Both the position numbers and the translations under genes were made by a program. Shown piece by piece: positions 51,930 to 60,266 of a stretch of DNA of 64,000 nt (positions are counted from its first letter, which is position 1; each line of letters begins with the position of its first letter). The notes beneath the pieces are model-generated. The model worked only from the letters and a program-made list of their open reading frames with translations. It was not told where the DNA came from and made no database searches. Source of the DNA: Nocardia nova NBRC 15556 (GTDB taxonomy: Bacteria > Actinomycetota > Actinomycetes > Mycobacteriales > Mycobacteriaceae); NCBI RefSeq assembly GCF_001613005.1, contig NZ_BDBN01000036.1:27431-91430 (forward strand). Direction: 5' to 3'.

Positions 51930-51960
51930 CCGGCACGGCCGGATGCGGGCCGGAACACGG

Positions 51961-51998
51961 CGAGAGGCCGTTCACCCGGAAAGGTGAACGGCCTCTCG
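51961..51998. terminator. Bidirectional terminator between DUF1707 and lon
   Basis: CGAGAGGCCGTTCACC and GGTGAACGGCCTCTCG form a perfect 16-base stem with a CGGAAA loop. Both converging genes end next to it. Confidence 0.8.
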
Positions 51999-52023
51999 AC
52001 TCGTGACGGCCGATCGTTGCGGA

Positions 52024-54468
52024 TCAGGCGCTGGCCGCGAATGCCTCGTAGGCCGGTTCGGCGACCGGTTCGATGGCGTAGGCCAGGATGTCGGCCACGT
52101 CGGCGACGGGGCGGACATCCAGTGCGGCGAGCACCTCGGCGGGGACCTCGTCCAGGTCCGGCTCGTTGCGGGCCGGGATGAAGACCGTCTTCAAACCGGC
52201 ACGCTGGGCGGCCAGCAGCTTCTGCTTCACGCCGCCGATCGGCAGGACCCGGCCGTTCAGCGTGACCTCGCCGGTCATGCCGACGTCCGCACGGACCTGC
52301 CGGCCCAGGGCCAGCGACACCAGGGCGGTAACCATGGTGACGCCCGCGGACGGACCGTCCTTGGGCACCGCACCCGCCGGGAAGTGGATGTGGATATTGC
52401 GATCCAGCACCTTCGGTTGGATGCCGATCTCTTCCAGGTGCGAGCGCACATAGGTCAGTGCGATCTGCGCGGATTCCTTCATGACGTCACCCAGCTGGCC
52501 GGTCAGGGTCAGTGAGCGTTCGCCCTCGGCGGCATTGGCCTCGATGTAGAGGACGTCGCCACCGGCACCCGTGACGGCCAGGCCGGTCGCCACACCGGGG
52601 ACCGAGGTGCGTTCCACCGAATCGGGGGTGAAGCGCGGACGGCCCAGGTAGTCCTTCAGATCGCCCAGACCGATCACCAGTGGCTCGGAACCTGCTGCCG
52701 CACCGGGCTTTTCACCGTAACCGAGCCCAGGCTCGTAGCCCAGGTCGATCACCGTGGCGTCCGAATCGCCGTCCGCCGCAACCGTCTCCGCACCGAACTC
52801 GTCCTGCGACAGCCGAGTCGCCGCCTTGCGCAACGCCTTCGCGAGCAGCCGCTCCAGCTGACGCACACCGGCTTCCCGGGTGTAGTTGGCCGCGATCTCC
52901 CGCAGCGCCTCGTCGGTGAACGACACCTCCTCGGCGGTCAGCGCATTCCGTTCCAGCTGCCGGGGCACCAGGAAGTCGCGGGCGATGGCCACCTTGTCGT
53001 CCTCGGTGTACCCGTCGACGGTGATCAGTTCCATGCGGTCCAGCAGCGGGCCGGGAATGGTCTCCATGACATTCGCGGTCGCGATGAACAGCACATCGGA
53101 CAGATCCAGGTCCAGATCCAGGTAGTGGTCGCGGAAGGTGTGGTTCTGCGCCGGATCCAGCACCTCGAGCAGCGCGGCCGCCGGATCACCCCGGAAGTCC
53201 GAGCCGACCTTGTCGATCTCGTCCAGCAGGACAACGGGATTCATCGAACCCGCCTCCTTGATGGCACGCACGATCCGGCCGGGCAGGGCACCGACGTAGG
53301 TCCGCCGGTGACCGCGGATCTCGGCCTCGTCGCGCACACCGCCCAGGGCGACGCGCACGAACTTGCGGCCCAGAGCCCGCGCCACGCTCTCGCCGAGCGA
53401 GGTCTTACCGACACCGGGAGGGCCGGCCAGCACCATCACGGCGCCGGAGCCACGACCGCCGACGACCTCCAGACCACGCGCGGCCCGGCGGGCGCGCACG
53501 GCCAGGTATTCGACCATGCGGTCCTTGACCTCTTCCAGCCCGTGGTGATCGGCGTCCAGCACCGCGCGAGCAGCCGAAACATCGGTGCTGTCGGTGGTTT
53601 TCACCGACCACGGCAGATCCAGGACGGTATCCAGCCAGGTGCGGATCCAGCCCGATTCCGGACTCTGATCGCTGCTGCGCTCGAGGCGGTCGACCTCGCG
53701 GAGCGCGGCCTCGCGCACGTTGTCCGGCAGCTCGGCGGTCTCCACCCGGGTGCGGTAGTCGTCCGCGCCGTCGGGCTCGCCTTCGCCCAGTTCCTTGCGG
53801 ATCGCGTTGAGCTGCTGGCGCAGCAGGAATTCCCGCTGCGACTTCTCGACGCCCTCGCGCACATCCTCACTGATCTTCTCGGTGACCTCGACCTCGGCGA
53901 TGTGGTCCTTGGTCCACCCGATCAACCGGGTCAGGCGCTCGGCGACATCGGGAGTGTCGAGCAGTTCACGCTTCTGCTCATCGGTCAGGTACGGCGCGTA
54001 GCCGGCGGTATCGGCCAGGGCCGACGGGTCGGTCAGCCGGTTGACCACATCGATGACCTGCCAGGCCTCGCGACGCTGCAGGACCGAGACGACCAGCTGC
54101 TTGTATTCTGCGGCCAGCTCCTTCGTGTGCGCGTCGGGTGCGGGTGTGTCGACCGGTTCGGCCTCCACCCACAGCGCGGCGCCCGGACCGGTGACGCCGT
54201 GTCCGATCTTCGCCCGCTGCTCGGCCTTCAACACCGCGGCAGCGGCGCCACCGCGCATGCGGCCGACCTGTTCGATGGTCGCGATCACACCGTAGGCGGC
54301 ATAGCCCTCGTCCAGACGCGGTGCGAGCAACACGGAATCCGACTTCGCGGCCCGTGCGGCGTCGATGGCGGCCTGTGCCGATTCGTCGAGCTCGATGGGG
54401 ACGACCATGCCCGGCAACACGACCGGATCGGTCAGAAACAGCACCGGCAGACGCTGTGGAGTACTCAC
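52024..54468 (-). CDS. lon: ATP-dependent protease Lon
   Basis: This 814-residue cytoplasmic protease degrades damaged and regulatory proteins. The N-terminal LON substrate domain starts PVLFLTDPVVLPGMVVPIEL, the AAA+ domain has Walker A LAGPPGVGKTSLGESVA and NPVVLLDEIDKVG, and the C-terminal serine peptidase domain has PKDGPSAGVTMVTAL (catalytic Ser) and GGVKQKLLAAQRAG (catalytic Lys). The start is GTG 54468 with GGAAGGGGCTGAATCT before it; a TTG 18 bases upstream lies within that leader. A HAIR-type HspR element lies 55-75 bases upstream, so heat shock probably controls the gene. Confidence 0.93.
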   Translation of the reverse strand: MSTPQRLPVLFLTDPVVLPGMVVPIELDESAQAAIDAARAAKSDSVLLAPRLDEGYAAYGVIATIEQVGRMRGGAAAAVLKAEQRAKIGHGVTGPGAALWVEAEPVDTPAPDAHTKELAAEYKQLVVSVLQRREAWQVIDVVNRLTDPSALADTAGYAPYLTDEQKRELLDTPDVAERLTRLIGWTKDHIAEVEVTEKISEDVREGVEKSQREFLLRQQLNAIRKELGEGEPDGADDYRTRVETAELPDNVREAALREVDRLERSSDQSPESGWIRTWLDTVLDLPWSVKTTDSTDVSAARAVLDADHHGLEEVKDRMVEYLAVRARRAARGLEVVGGRGSGAVMVLAGPPGVGKTSLGESVARALGRKFVRVALGGVRDEAEIRGHRRTYVGALPGRIVRAIKEAGSMNPVVLLDEIDKVGSDFRGDPAAALLEVLDPAQNHTFRDHYLDLDLDLSDVLFIATANVMETIPGPLLDRMELITVDGYTEDDKVAIARDFLVPRQLERNALTAEEVSFTDEALREIAANYTREAGVRQLERLLAKALRKAATRLSQDEFGAETVAADGDSDATVIDLGYEPGLGYGEKPGAAAGSEPLVIGLGDLKDYLGRPRFTPDSVERTSVPGVATGLAVTGAGGDVLYIEANAAEGERSLTLTGQLGDVMKESAQIALTYVRSHLEEIGIQPKVLDRNIHIHFPAGAVPKDGPSAGVTMVTALVSLALGRQVRADVGMTGEVTLNGRVLPIGGVKQKLLAAQRAGLKTVFIPARNEPDLDEVPAEVLAALDVRPVADVADILAYAIEPVAEPAYEAFAASA

Positions 54469-54522
54469 AGATTCAGCCCCTTCCAAAGCATGCCCCGGAT
54501 CCTGTGTTTCTTCGCCTCCAGG

Positions 54523-54543
54523 GTTGAGCGCTACCTACTCAAC
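54523..54543. promoter_or_regulatory. HAIR element (HspR operator) upstream of lon
   Basis: GTTGAGC-N7-ACTCAAC matches the HspR-associated inverted repeat CTTGAGT-N7-ACTCAAG at 11 of 14 positions with exactly the right spacer. HspR control of lon is known in Streptomyces. It lies in the region shared with the divergent DapB-like gene. Confidence 0.65.
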
Positions 54544-54683
54544 TACATGGTGTGCCGAGTTGTTCCAACCCCCTGTTCACCGGCAGCGAACGACGTATGA
54601 CCGGCGGCTACGCGACTCGTAAGAGAGTGATGCGCGAACTGTCTCACTGTGTTAAACAGGTCACCTACAGCAAGGAGGCGGTT

Positions 54684-55973
54684 GTGGAGCGTCCGTATCG
54701 GCTCGTGATCTGGGGGCCCGGGGACATGGGTGGGCGAGCGCTGCGGACCGCGCTCGAATCGCCGGACTTCGAGGTGGTCGGGGTCAAGGTGTTCAGTCCG
54801 CACAAGCACGGCCGGGATATCGGCGAACTGGCCGGGCTGGCGCCGGTGGGGGTCGCGGCGACGACCTCGAAGGACGAAATCCTGGCCCTGGACGCCGATT
54901 GCGTCGTCCATACCCCGACCACACCCGCGCTGATCCAGGGCGCCGACGCGGACGTCATCGATCTGCTGGAATCCGGCAAGAACGTCGTCTCCGCGGCGAG
55001 TTATCACAATCCGTCGATGCCGACCTGGCTCTCCGCCTCGCGGAGTCCGCTGTCGGTCCTGCGCACGGTGGCGGATATGAAGGTCACCGGTGATGCGTTC
55101 GGCGCCCGGCTGCGACCCGCGTTGCGCGCATTGCGGGCCGGGATGCGCGCCGTGGATTCGGCGCCCGCGCGGCCGTTGCGCCCGGTCCTCGAACGGCTGG
55201 CCGGCCCGATCGTCGATCGCGCCCTGCCCCGGCGGGCGCTGGGTAGCCGGTTGCAGGCGGCGTGCGAGGCGGGCGGAGTGTCGTTGCACGGCACGGGATT
55301 ACATCCGGGTCTGATGGTCGAACAGCTGCTGCTGCGGCTGGCCGGACTGCTGGACGAGATCACCGAGGTGCGATTCCTGGAGGTCGGTGACCTCTCGGCC
55401 GCACCCGACGGGATGTGGGGCGGTTTGGAAAGCCTCGGCTTCGGCATGCCGTTGAGCGCGGTGGACACCAACCATGCGATCGGGCTGATGCAGCACTTCT
55501 ACTTCGACGCGGTGCTCGGCAATGTGGCGCACGCGCTGTTCGGCGCCGGTCCGGACGAGGTGCGCGTGGAACGCCACATCTCTCCGGTGCCCGCGCGGGA
55601 GCGAGTGCGAGCGGGCGGAACCGTGATCGAACCCGGCAGCGTCGGCGCGATCCACATGACCTATCGCGGCTATCTCGGCGACCGCCTGTTCATGACGAAT
55701 TCCGAATGCTGGCACGTCGGTGGCGGCAATGCGCATCTGGGACCGGACCATCCGCGCAGCCGCTCCGGCGGCCATGTGATCACCCTCGACGGCACCCCGG
55801 CCCGCATCGAGATGCGCAACGAGATGGACGACGAGGCCTACAGCGCCGACTGGTCCGCGGTGACCGACATCTCGGTGCGCGCGATGCTGAGCGCGGTCCC
55901 CGAATTATGTTCCGCACCACCGGGAGTGGTGATGCCCGACCTGGATCCGCGCTATCGGCTGGAGACCGTATGA
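54684..55973 (+). CDS. DapB-like NAD(P)-binding oxidoreductase 1
   Basis: This 429-residue protein starts with a Rossmann motif VIWGPGDMGGRALRTALE typical of the dihydrodipicolinate-reductase-like / 2,4-diaminopentanoate-dehydrogenase-like family, followed by HTPTTPALIQG and NVVSAASYHNPSMP. The C-terminal half contains GTGLHPGLMVEQLLLRLAGLL, conserved in the family. The substrate is not known. The start is GTG 54684, with CAAGGAGGCGGTT before it, 215 bases from the divergent lon gene. Its TGA overlaps the next gene's ATG, so the two DapB-like proteins are made together. Confidence 0.82.
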   Translation: MERPYRLVIWGPGDMGGRALRTALESPDFEVVGVKVFSPHKHGRDIGELAGLAPVGVAATTSKDEILALDADCVVHTPTTPALIQGADADVIDLLESGKNVVSAASYHNPSMPTWLSASRSPLSVLRTVADMKVTGDAFGARLRPALRALRAGMRAVDSAPARPLRPVLERLAGPIVDRALPRRALGSRLQAACEAGGVSLHGTGLHPGLMVEQLLLRLAGLLDEITEVRFLEVGDLSAAPDGMWGGLESLGFGMPLSAVDTNHAIGLMQHFYFDAVLGNVAHALFGAGPDEVRVERHISPVPARERVRAGGTVIEPGSVGAIHMTYRGYLGDRLFMTNSECWHVGGGNAHLGPDHPRSRSGGHVITLDGTPARIEMRNEMDDEAYSADWSAVTDISVRAMLSAVPELCSAPPGVVMPDLDPRYRLETV

Positions 55974-56878
55974 GCACTCCGATCATCCCCGTCGCGGTGC
56001 TGGGCACCGGGCCCCTCTCCGACCTGCTCGCCGCCCGCATCGACGCACGCTCCGATCTGCGATCGGCCGGGCGGATCACGGCGGCGCAGCTCGCACCGAC
56101 GGAAACCGAGTGCGTGGTCTACGTGCCGACCGTGGAAGAAACCGGTGGGAATCCGAGCACGAAGGTGCTGCGCTTGCTGGCGGACGGCCTGGATGTCGTC
56201 TCGGCCCTTCCCGTCGACGGGCTCGCCGAGATTCGGGACGCCGCCCGTCGTGGAGGTTCGACATTCCATGCGACGGGGGGCTTTCCGACCCAGCTCGCCG
56301 CCCGGATCACCCGCGCACTGGCCGAGGTCACCCGCGATATCCGCCGCGTCGAACTCGAGGAGGAGCTCGCACTTCCCGAATGCGGCATTCATCCCTGGAA
56401 CAGCCTGGAGGACACCGGCATCGGCACGTCCACCGCCGCACGGGCGAAGGCGGCCGCCGCGGCCGTGAGCGGCTACTACGAAGCCGGACTGCGGGTGCTC
56501 GAGGAAGCGGTCTTCGGTGAGCGGTCCGAACCGGAGGCCACGCTGTCGATCGAAGTCGTCACCACGGACACCGGAATCGTCGACACGGTGATCATCGAAC
56601 GCGAACTCGGCTCACGACTGAGCTACCGGTCGACCTGGACCGCCCGCGCGAAAGACACAGCGCCTCTGCGATATCGGCTTACCACGGCTACCGACACCGC
56701 GCGCGGCACGGCGACGGTCGAATTCCATGACACCGCCGGAACCCATCCCGCGGACCATGTCACCGCGGTGGCGGTTCTCGACGCGATCCACCCGATCCAC
56801 GAGAGCGCACCGGGCATCGCCCACCGCGACCTGTCGATCACCCCTCTGAAACCCGACCCTCGGCTGACGCTGCACTGA
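55970..56878 (+). CDS. DapB-like protein 2, shortened and lacking the glycine-rich motif
   Basis: This 302-residue protein is a distant relative of its upstream neighbour: AVLGTGPLSDLLAARI corresponds to the Rossmann loop but lacks the usual G-x-G-x-x-G, VVYVPTVEETGGNPS and DVVSALPVDGL follow the same order, and GGSTFHATGGFPTQLAARI parallels the substrate part. It probably forms a partner subunit or a divergent enzyme with the first protein. It starts inside the previous stop (ATGA). Coupled unequal paralogs of this kind are seen in Nocardia and mycobacterial genomes as remembered. Function unknown. Confidence 0.75.
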   Translation: MSTPIIPVAVLGTGPLSDLLAARIDARSDLRSAGRITAAQLAPTETECVVYVPTVEETGGNPSTKVLRLLADGLDVVSALPVDGLAEIRDAARRGGSTFHATGGFPTQLAARITRALAEVTRDIRRVELEEELALPECGIHPWNSLEDTGIGTSTAARAKAAAAAVSGYYEAGLRVLEEAVFGERSEPEATLSIEVVTTDTGIVDTVIIERELGSRLSYRSTWTARAKDTAPLRYRLTTATDTARGTATVEFHDTAGTHPADHVTAVAVLDAIHPIHESAPGIAHRDLSITPLKPDPRLTLH

Positions 56879-56879
56879 T

Positions 56880-56935
56880 CGTGCAAACCTCGCCGGTTTG
56901 TGCGGATTTCTCGCATTTCCGTCGAGGTTTGCACG
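56880..56935. repeat. Large inverted repeat after the DapB-like genes
   Basis: CGTGCAAACCTCG (56880-56892) and CGAGGTTTGCACG (56923-56935) are perfect 13-base inverted copies across 30 bases. Inside, GCAAACC also faces GGTTTGTGC (56895-56903), giving an alternative shorter stem. It may be a terminator, an operator array for the following TetR gene, or both. Confidence 0.6.
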
Positions 56936-57017
56936 GAAAGTTCACCTCGTCCCCGCACCCGGACCGGACGCAACCGAAGCTCATTCGCGCGGGAGTCGGT
57001 GATTTAAACTCGACCGC

Positions 57018-57755
57018 GTGGCGATTCCCTCCCCGTCCGAACCGGCCCCGATCGGGGGCCGGCAGGCGCGGTGGCAAACGCACAACGACCGGCGGCGGAG
57101 CCGGATCGTCGGGGCGTTGATCGAGCTGCTGGAGGAGTCCGGCGGGGGCGCCGAGATCTCGATGCAGCAGATCGCCGCGCGGGCAGGGCTGGCCAAATCG
57201 GTGGTCTACCGGCAGTTTTCGGGGCGGGACGAACTCGATCGGCGGGCTCGGACCGCGATCAGTGAGCAGTTCATCGATACCGTCGACGCGGCGCTGGATA
57301 TCTGGGACGGATCCATCCATCGAATCCTGCACCGCACGATCGCCGCGGTCGCGGACTGGCTCACCGAGCACCCCCGGCTGTACGACTTCGCGCGCGGCGG
57401 GCCGGCGATGGGGGATCCCGACGATGTGGACGCGCTCAGCAGTATCAAGGCCACCATCGCGGCTCGGACCCGGCTGCTGGTGTCGAGCCTGGCGGGGGTG
57501 ATCGGCGTGGTCGACGAGGCCACGGCCGACACGATGACCTTCGCCATCGTGTCGATGACCGAGGCGACCGTCAGCCGGTGGGCACGCGATCCCAGCCCGC
57601 TGCTGAGTCGCGAACAGCTGATATCCGAGGTCGCCGGCTACGCCTGGAGCGTGCTCGACGGCGCGGCGCGCGCCCACGGATTGACCCTGGATCCCGAACT
57701 GCCACTGATCGAACTGATCAACGCGCTGGCCGAGGGAGCCGACGACACCCCGTGA
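57018..57755 (+). CDS. TetR-family regulator
   Basis: This 245-residue regulator has an N-terminal basic region and the helix-turn-helix SMQQIAARAGLAKSVVYRQFSGRDELDRRA, with a C-terminal part ending SWSVLDG-like (AGYAWSVLDGAARAHGL) typical of larger TetR proteins. The start is GTG 57018; TTTAAACT lies close before it and the mRNA may be leaderless. It converges on the AurF-like gene. Its target could be the inverted repeat at 56880-56935 or the AurF/alcohol dehydrogenase region. Confidence 0.82.
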   Translation: MAIPSPSEPAPIGGRQARWQTHNDRRRSRIVGALIELLEESGGGAEISMQQIAARAGLAKSVVYRQFSGRDELDRRARTAISEQFIDTVDAALDIWDGSIHRILHRTIAAVADWLTEHPRLYDFARGGPAMGDPDDVDALSSIKATIAARTRLLVSSLAGVIGVVDEATADTMTFAIVSMTEATVSRWARDPSPLLSREQLISEVAGYAWSVLDGAARAHGLTLDPELPLIELINALAEGADDTP

Positions 57756-57780
57756 GCAGGCGCCGCCGGGTCCCGGCAGG

Positions 57781-58830
57781 TCAGGCCGCCAACCAGCCGA
57801 CGAGGGAGCCGACCACAGGCAACCTGTCCGCCATCGCGGCCGCCGCGTTGCGCCGCTCGGGCTCCCCGCGATACCGCGACCGTTCGCCGTCGACGTGCAA
57901 CAGCGACCACAGCTTGCGGGTCACCGGATTCATCAACCCCAGCTCGTCGGCGAGTTTGCGCATATCGCCGAAGTAGCCGGACAGGATCCGCCGTGCGTGC
58001 GGGGCATCCCAGAACGCCTCCCGGATGACCTCGCGCGGAATGTCGAATTCCTTCGCGAACGAGCGCGGGGGCGCCATGATCTCACCGGCCAGCCAGCGCA
58101 TCGTGATCGGAAACGCCAAGGCGCACATGGCTTTACCGAACGGGCTCATCCGCTCGATATGCGCCTTCAGGAACTCGCCGGCGAAGGAGATGTGCCGGGC
58201 CTCCTCGGCGATGTGGATCTGCATGGTGCGCAGCACCGCGGGGGGCATCGCCTCGCCCTCCCGGATGATCGCCTTCTGATAGTGGTCGATCGGCTCCTCA
58301 CCACCGAGAATGCCGATGAACAGGATGGCGTGCGCGTAGCCGCCGGCCACGCCGATGAAGGGCGACAGCGCGCGGAACAGCGGGCGCATCCCCGGGACGT
58401 CCACGCCGATCCGGTTGATCAGCTCCTGGAACATCTGGATGTGATTGCACTCTTCGGTCATCTCGTGCAGGCAGTAGCGAAACTCCGGAGATCCGTTGGG
58501 GAGCTTCATGATGTACTGCATCATGCCGCGGATGAGAATGCTCTCGAAGGCGGCGCCGACCTTGATCACGTTGGCCGTGCGCCACTTTCCGATCTCGATC
58601 CTGCGCTCCAGCGGCAACGACCTGTACCAGTCGGTTCCGCCGAGCGGGTCGAGCTCCGGCGAGAGCACCCATCTCGGATCGTCGGGATCGATCGCCAACT
58701 CCGGTGAATCCCAATCGATATCGAGATAGGGGTCGAAATTGCGATGGACGGATCCCTCGGACAGGATCGCCAGCATTTCTCGGTAGTCCGGGCCGAATAT
58801 GTCGGTACGAACGGATTTCGACAGCGTCAT
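57781..58830 (-). CDS. AurF-like diiron oxygenase
   Basis: This 349-residue protein has the diiron-binding helices of the AurF/p-aminobenzoate N-oxygenase family: EMTEECNHIQMFQEL and HIAEEARHISFAGEF supply Glu/His ligands. AurF-type enzymes oxidise aryl amines to nitro compounds, while actinomycete relatives act on unknown substrates. The start at 58830 has CACAGGAGACATCG before it; an in-frame start at 58902 also has a strong site (TAGGAGGCCCG) and would add 24 mostly basic residues, so two forms are possible. It is divergent from a zinc alcohol dehydrogenase gene. Confidence 0.84.
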   Translation of the reverse strand: MTLSKSVRTDIFGPDYREMLAILSEGSVHRNFDPYLDIDWDSPELAIDPDDPRWVLSPELDPLGGTDWYRSLPLERRIEIGKWRTANVIKVGAAFESILIRGMMQYIMKLPNGSPEFRYCLHEMTEECNHIQMFQELINRIGVDVPGMRPLFRALSPFIGVAGGYAHAILFIGILGGEEPIDHYQKAIIREGEAMPPAVLRTMQIHIAEEARHISFAGEFLKAHIERMSPFGKAMCALAFPITMRWLAGEIMAPPRSFAKEFDIPREVIREAFWDAPHARRILSGYFGDMRKLADELGLMNPVTRKLWSLLHVDGERSRYRGEPERRNAAAAMADRLPVVGSLVGWLAA

Positions 58831-59136
58831 CGATGTCTCCTGTGCTCTGCGGGACCCCCGCACCCGTTCGGCCCGGCGAGCGGGCTTCGCAGTGTGGCTC
58901 ATCGGGCCTCCTAGCTCCCATCCGCCGAGGCGCGGCCCCGGCGGCGGTCGACACCCAGCAGGTGTGGTCCTTCGAGGATATATGGGACTCACAGTCCCAC
59001 ACAATCCCCGAACCCCGGAGAGTCGCCCGGGCGCCCGCAGTCCTGCCGTACGCAACTCCGAACGGAACCGCGATGACGGTGCGATACTCGACCGGGCCCG
59101 CGGGTCCGCCCGCCCGATCCAGAGGAGTAGCCCGAC
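58831..59136. other. Divergent region between AurF-like and alcohol dehydrogenase genes
   Basis: Up to 306 bases lie between the two starts (234 if the longer AurF-like form is used). The AT-rich GGATATATGGGAC at 58976-58988 is a likely promoter site. No clear dyad operator was recognised. Confidence 0.4.
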
Positions 59137-60141
59137 ATGCTGGCCGCACGCCTTCACCTGGGACCACAGCGCCGACTGGAACTGGATGACGTGCCGACGC
59201 CGGAGCCGGGCCCCGACCACGTCCTGGTCAAGGTCGAAGCGGCAGGGGTCTGCCTGTCCGATGTCCATCTCATCGACGGGACGCTGACCCCGGTGATGCT
59301 CTCCGGTGACGTGGTGACACTCGGCCACGAGGTCGCGGGGACCGTCCACGCTCTCGGGCCGGATGTGACGGGCGCGAAGGTCGGAGATCGGGTGCTGCTG
59401 CAGGCCGGCGAACGACGCGGCGGCGCGGTGTTCACCCGCGGAGTCGACTACGACGGCGGGTGGGCGGAATACACCCTGGCCCGGGTCGACACCCTCGTAC
59501 CCATTCCCGACGATCTGCCCTTCGAGCAGGCCTGCTTCATCCCCGACGCGGTCTCCACGCCGTGGGCCGCGATCACGGCGACCGCCCAGGTACGGCCCGC
59601 CGAGCCGGTCGGCGTCTGGGGTGTGGGCGGCCTCGGCGCCCACGGGGTGCAATTGCTGCGCATGGTCGGTGCGGCGCCGATCGTGGCGGTGGATCCGCTG
59701 CCGGCGGCACGGGAACGGGCGCTCGGTTTCGGTGCGGATCTGGCCTTCGATCCGGCCGATCCCGAACTGCGAGCACAGATTTTCGCCGCGACCGGGGGCG
59801 CCGGCTTGGCGGCCGCCTTCGATTTCGCCGGCGTGGCAGCGGTGCGCGAACAGGCCGTCACCTGCCTGGGACCGGGTGGGCGACTGGTTCTGGTAGGCCT
59901 GACCGACAAGCCGATCACGATCACCGGGGGCATCGGTTTCAGCTTCTTCCAGCAGCAATTGCGTGGACACTACGGCTCGCAGCCCGAACACGTCACCGAA
60001 CTGGTGACGCTGCGGCGGCTGCATCGTCTCGATCTCGCCCGCTCGGTCAGCGCGGTGCTGCCGCTCTCGCAAGCACCGGACGCGGTGCGGGCGCTGGAAA
60101 CCAAACAGGGCAATCCGATTCGACTCGTCCTGCGCCCCTGA
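59137..60141 (+). CDS. Zinc-type alcohol dehydrogenase lacking the structural-zinc cysteines
   Basis: This 334-residue medium-chain dehydrogenase has the catalytic zinc ligands (Cys in GVCLSDVH, His-Glu in LGHEVAG) and the NAD motif VWGVGGLGAHGVQLLRMVG. The lobe that normally binds a structural zinc with four cysteines (after GDRVLLQA) reads GERRGGAVFTRG instead, with no cysteines. The substrate is unknown. The start at 59137 follows CAGAGGAGTAGCCCGAC. It is divergent from the AurF-like gene and followed by a DUF445 gene. Confidence 0.86.
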   Translation: MLAARLHLGPQRRLELDDVPTPEPGPDHVLVKVEAAGVCLSDVHLIDGTLTPVMLSGDVVTLGHEVAGTVHALGPDVTGAKVGDRVLLQAGERRGGAVFTRGVDYDGGWAEYTLARVDTLVPIPDDLPFEQACFIPDAVSTPWAAITATAQVRPAEPVGVWGVGGLGAHGVQLLRMVGAAPIVAVDPLPAARERALGFGADLAFDPADPELRAQIFAATGGAGLAAAFDFAGVAAVREQAVTCLGPGGRLVLVGLTDKPITITGGIGFSFFQQQLRGHYGSQPEHVTELVTLRRLHRLDLARSVSAVLPLSQAPDAVRALETKQGNPIRLVLRP

Positions 60142-60266
60142 ACGGGGTGCGTTTGCCCCGCCGACCAGGGCAAGTGCCGCCCCGCCGCATTGACACCGTC
60201 TGGCCCCGGTGAGAATGTGGGGACCCAGTCAACTCGCAAGTCCGCACGGCGCAAGGGGGATCCACG

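Noticed and set aside
54647..54665. TGTGTTAAACAGGTCACC as a further CRP-type site
   Set aside because: The spacing between half-sites is eight rather than six bases.
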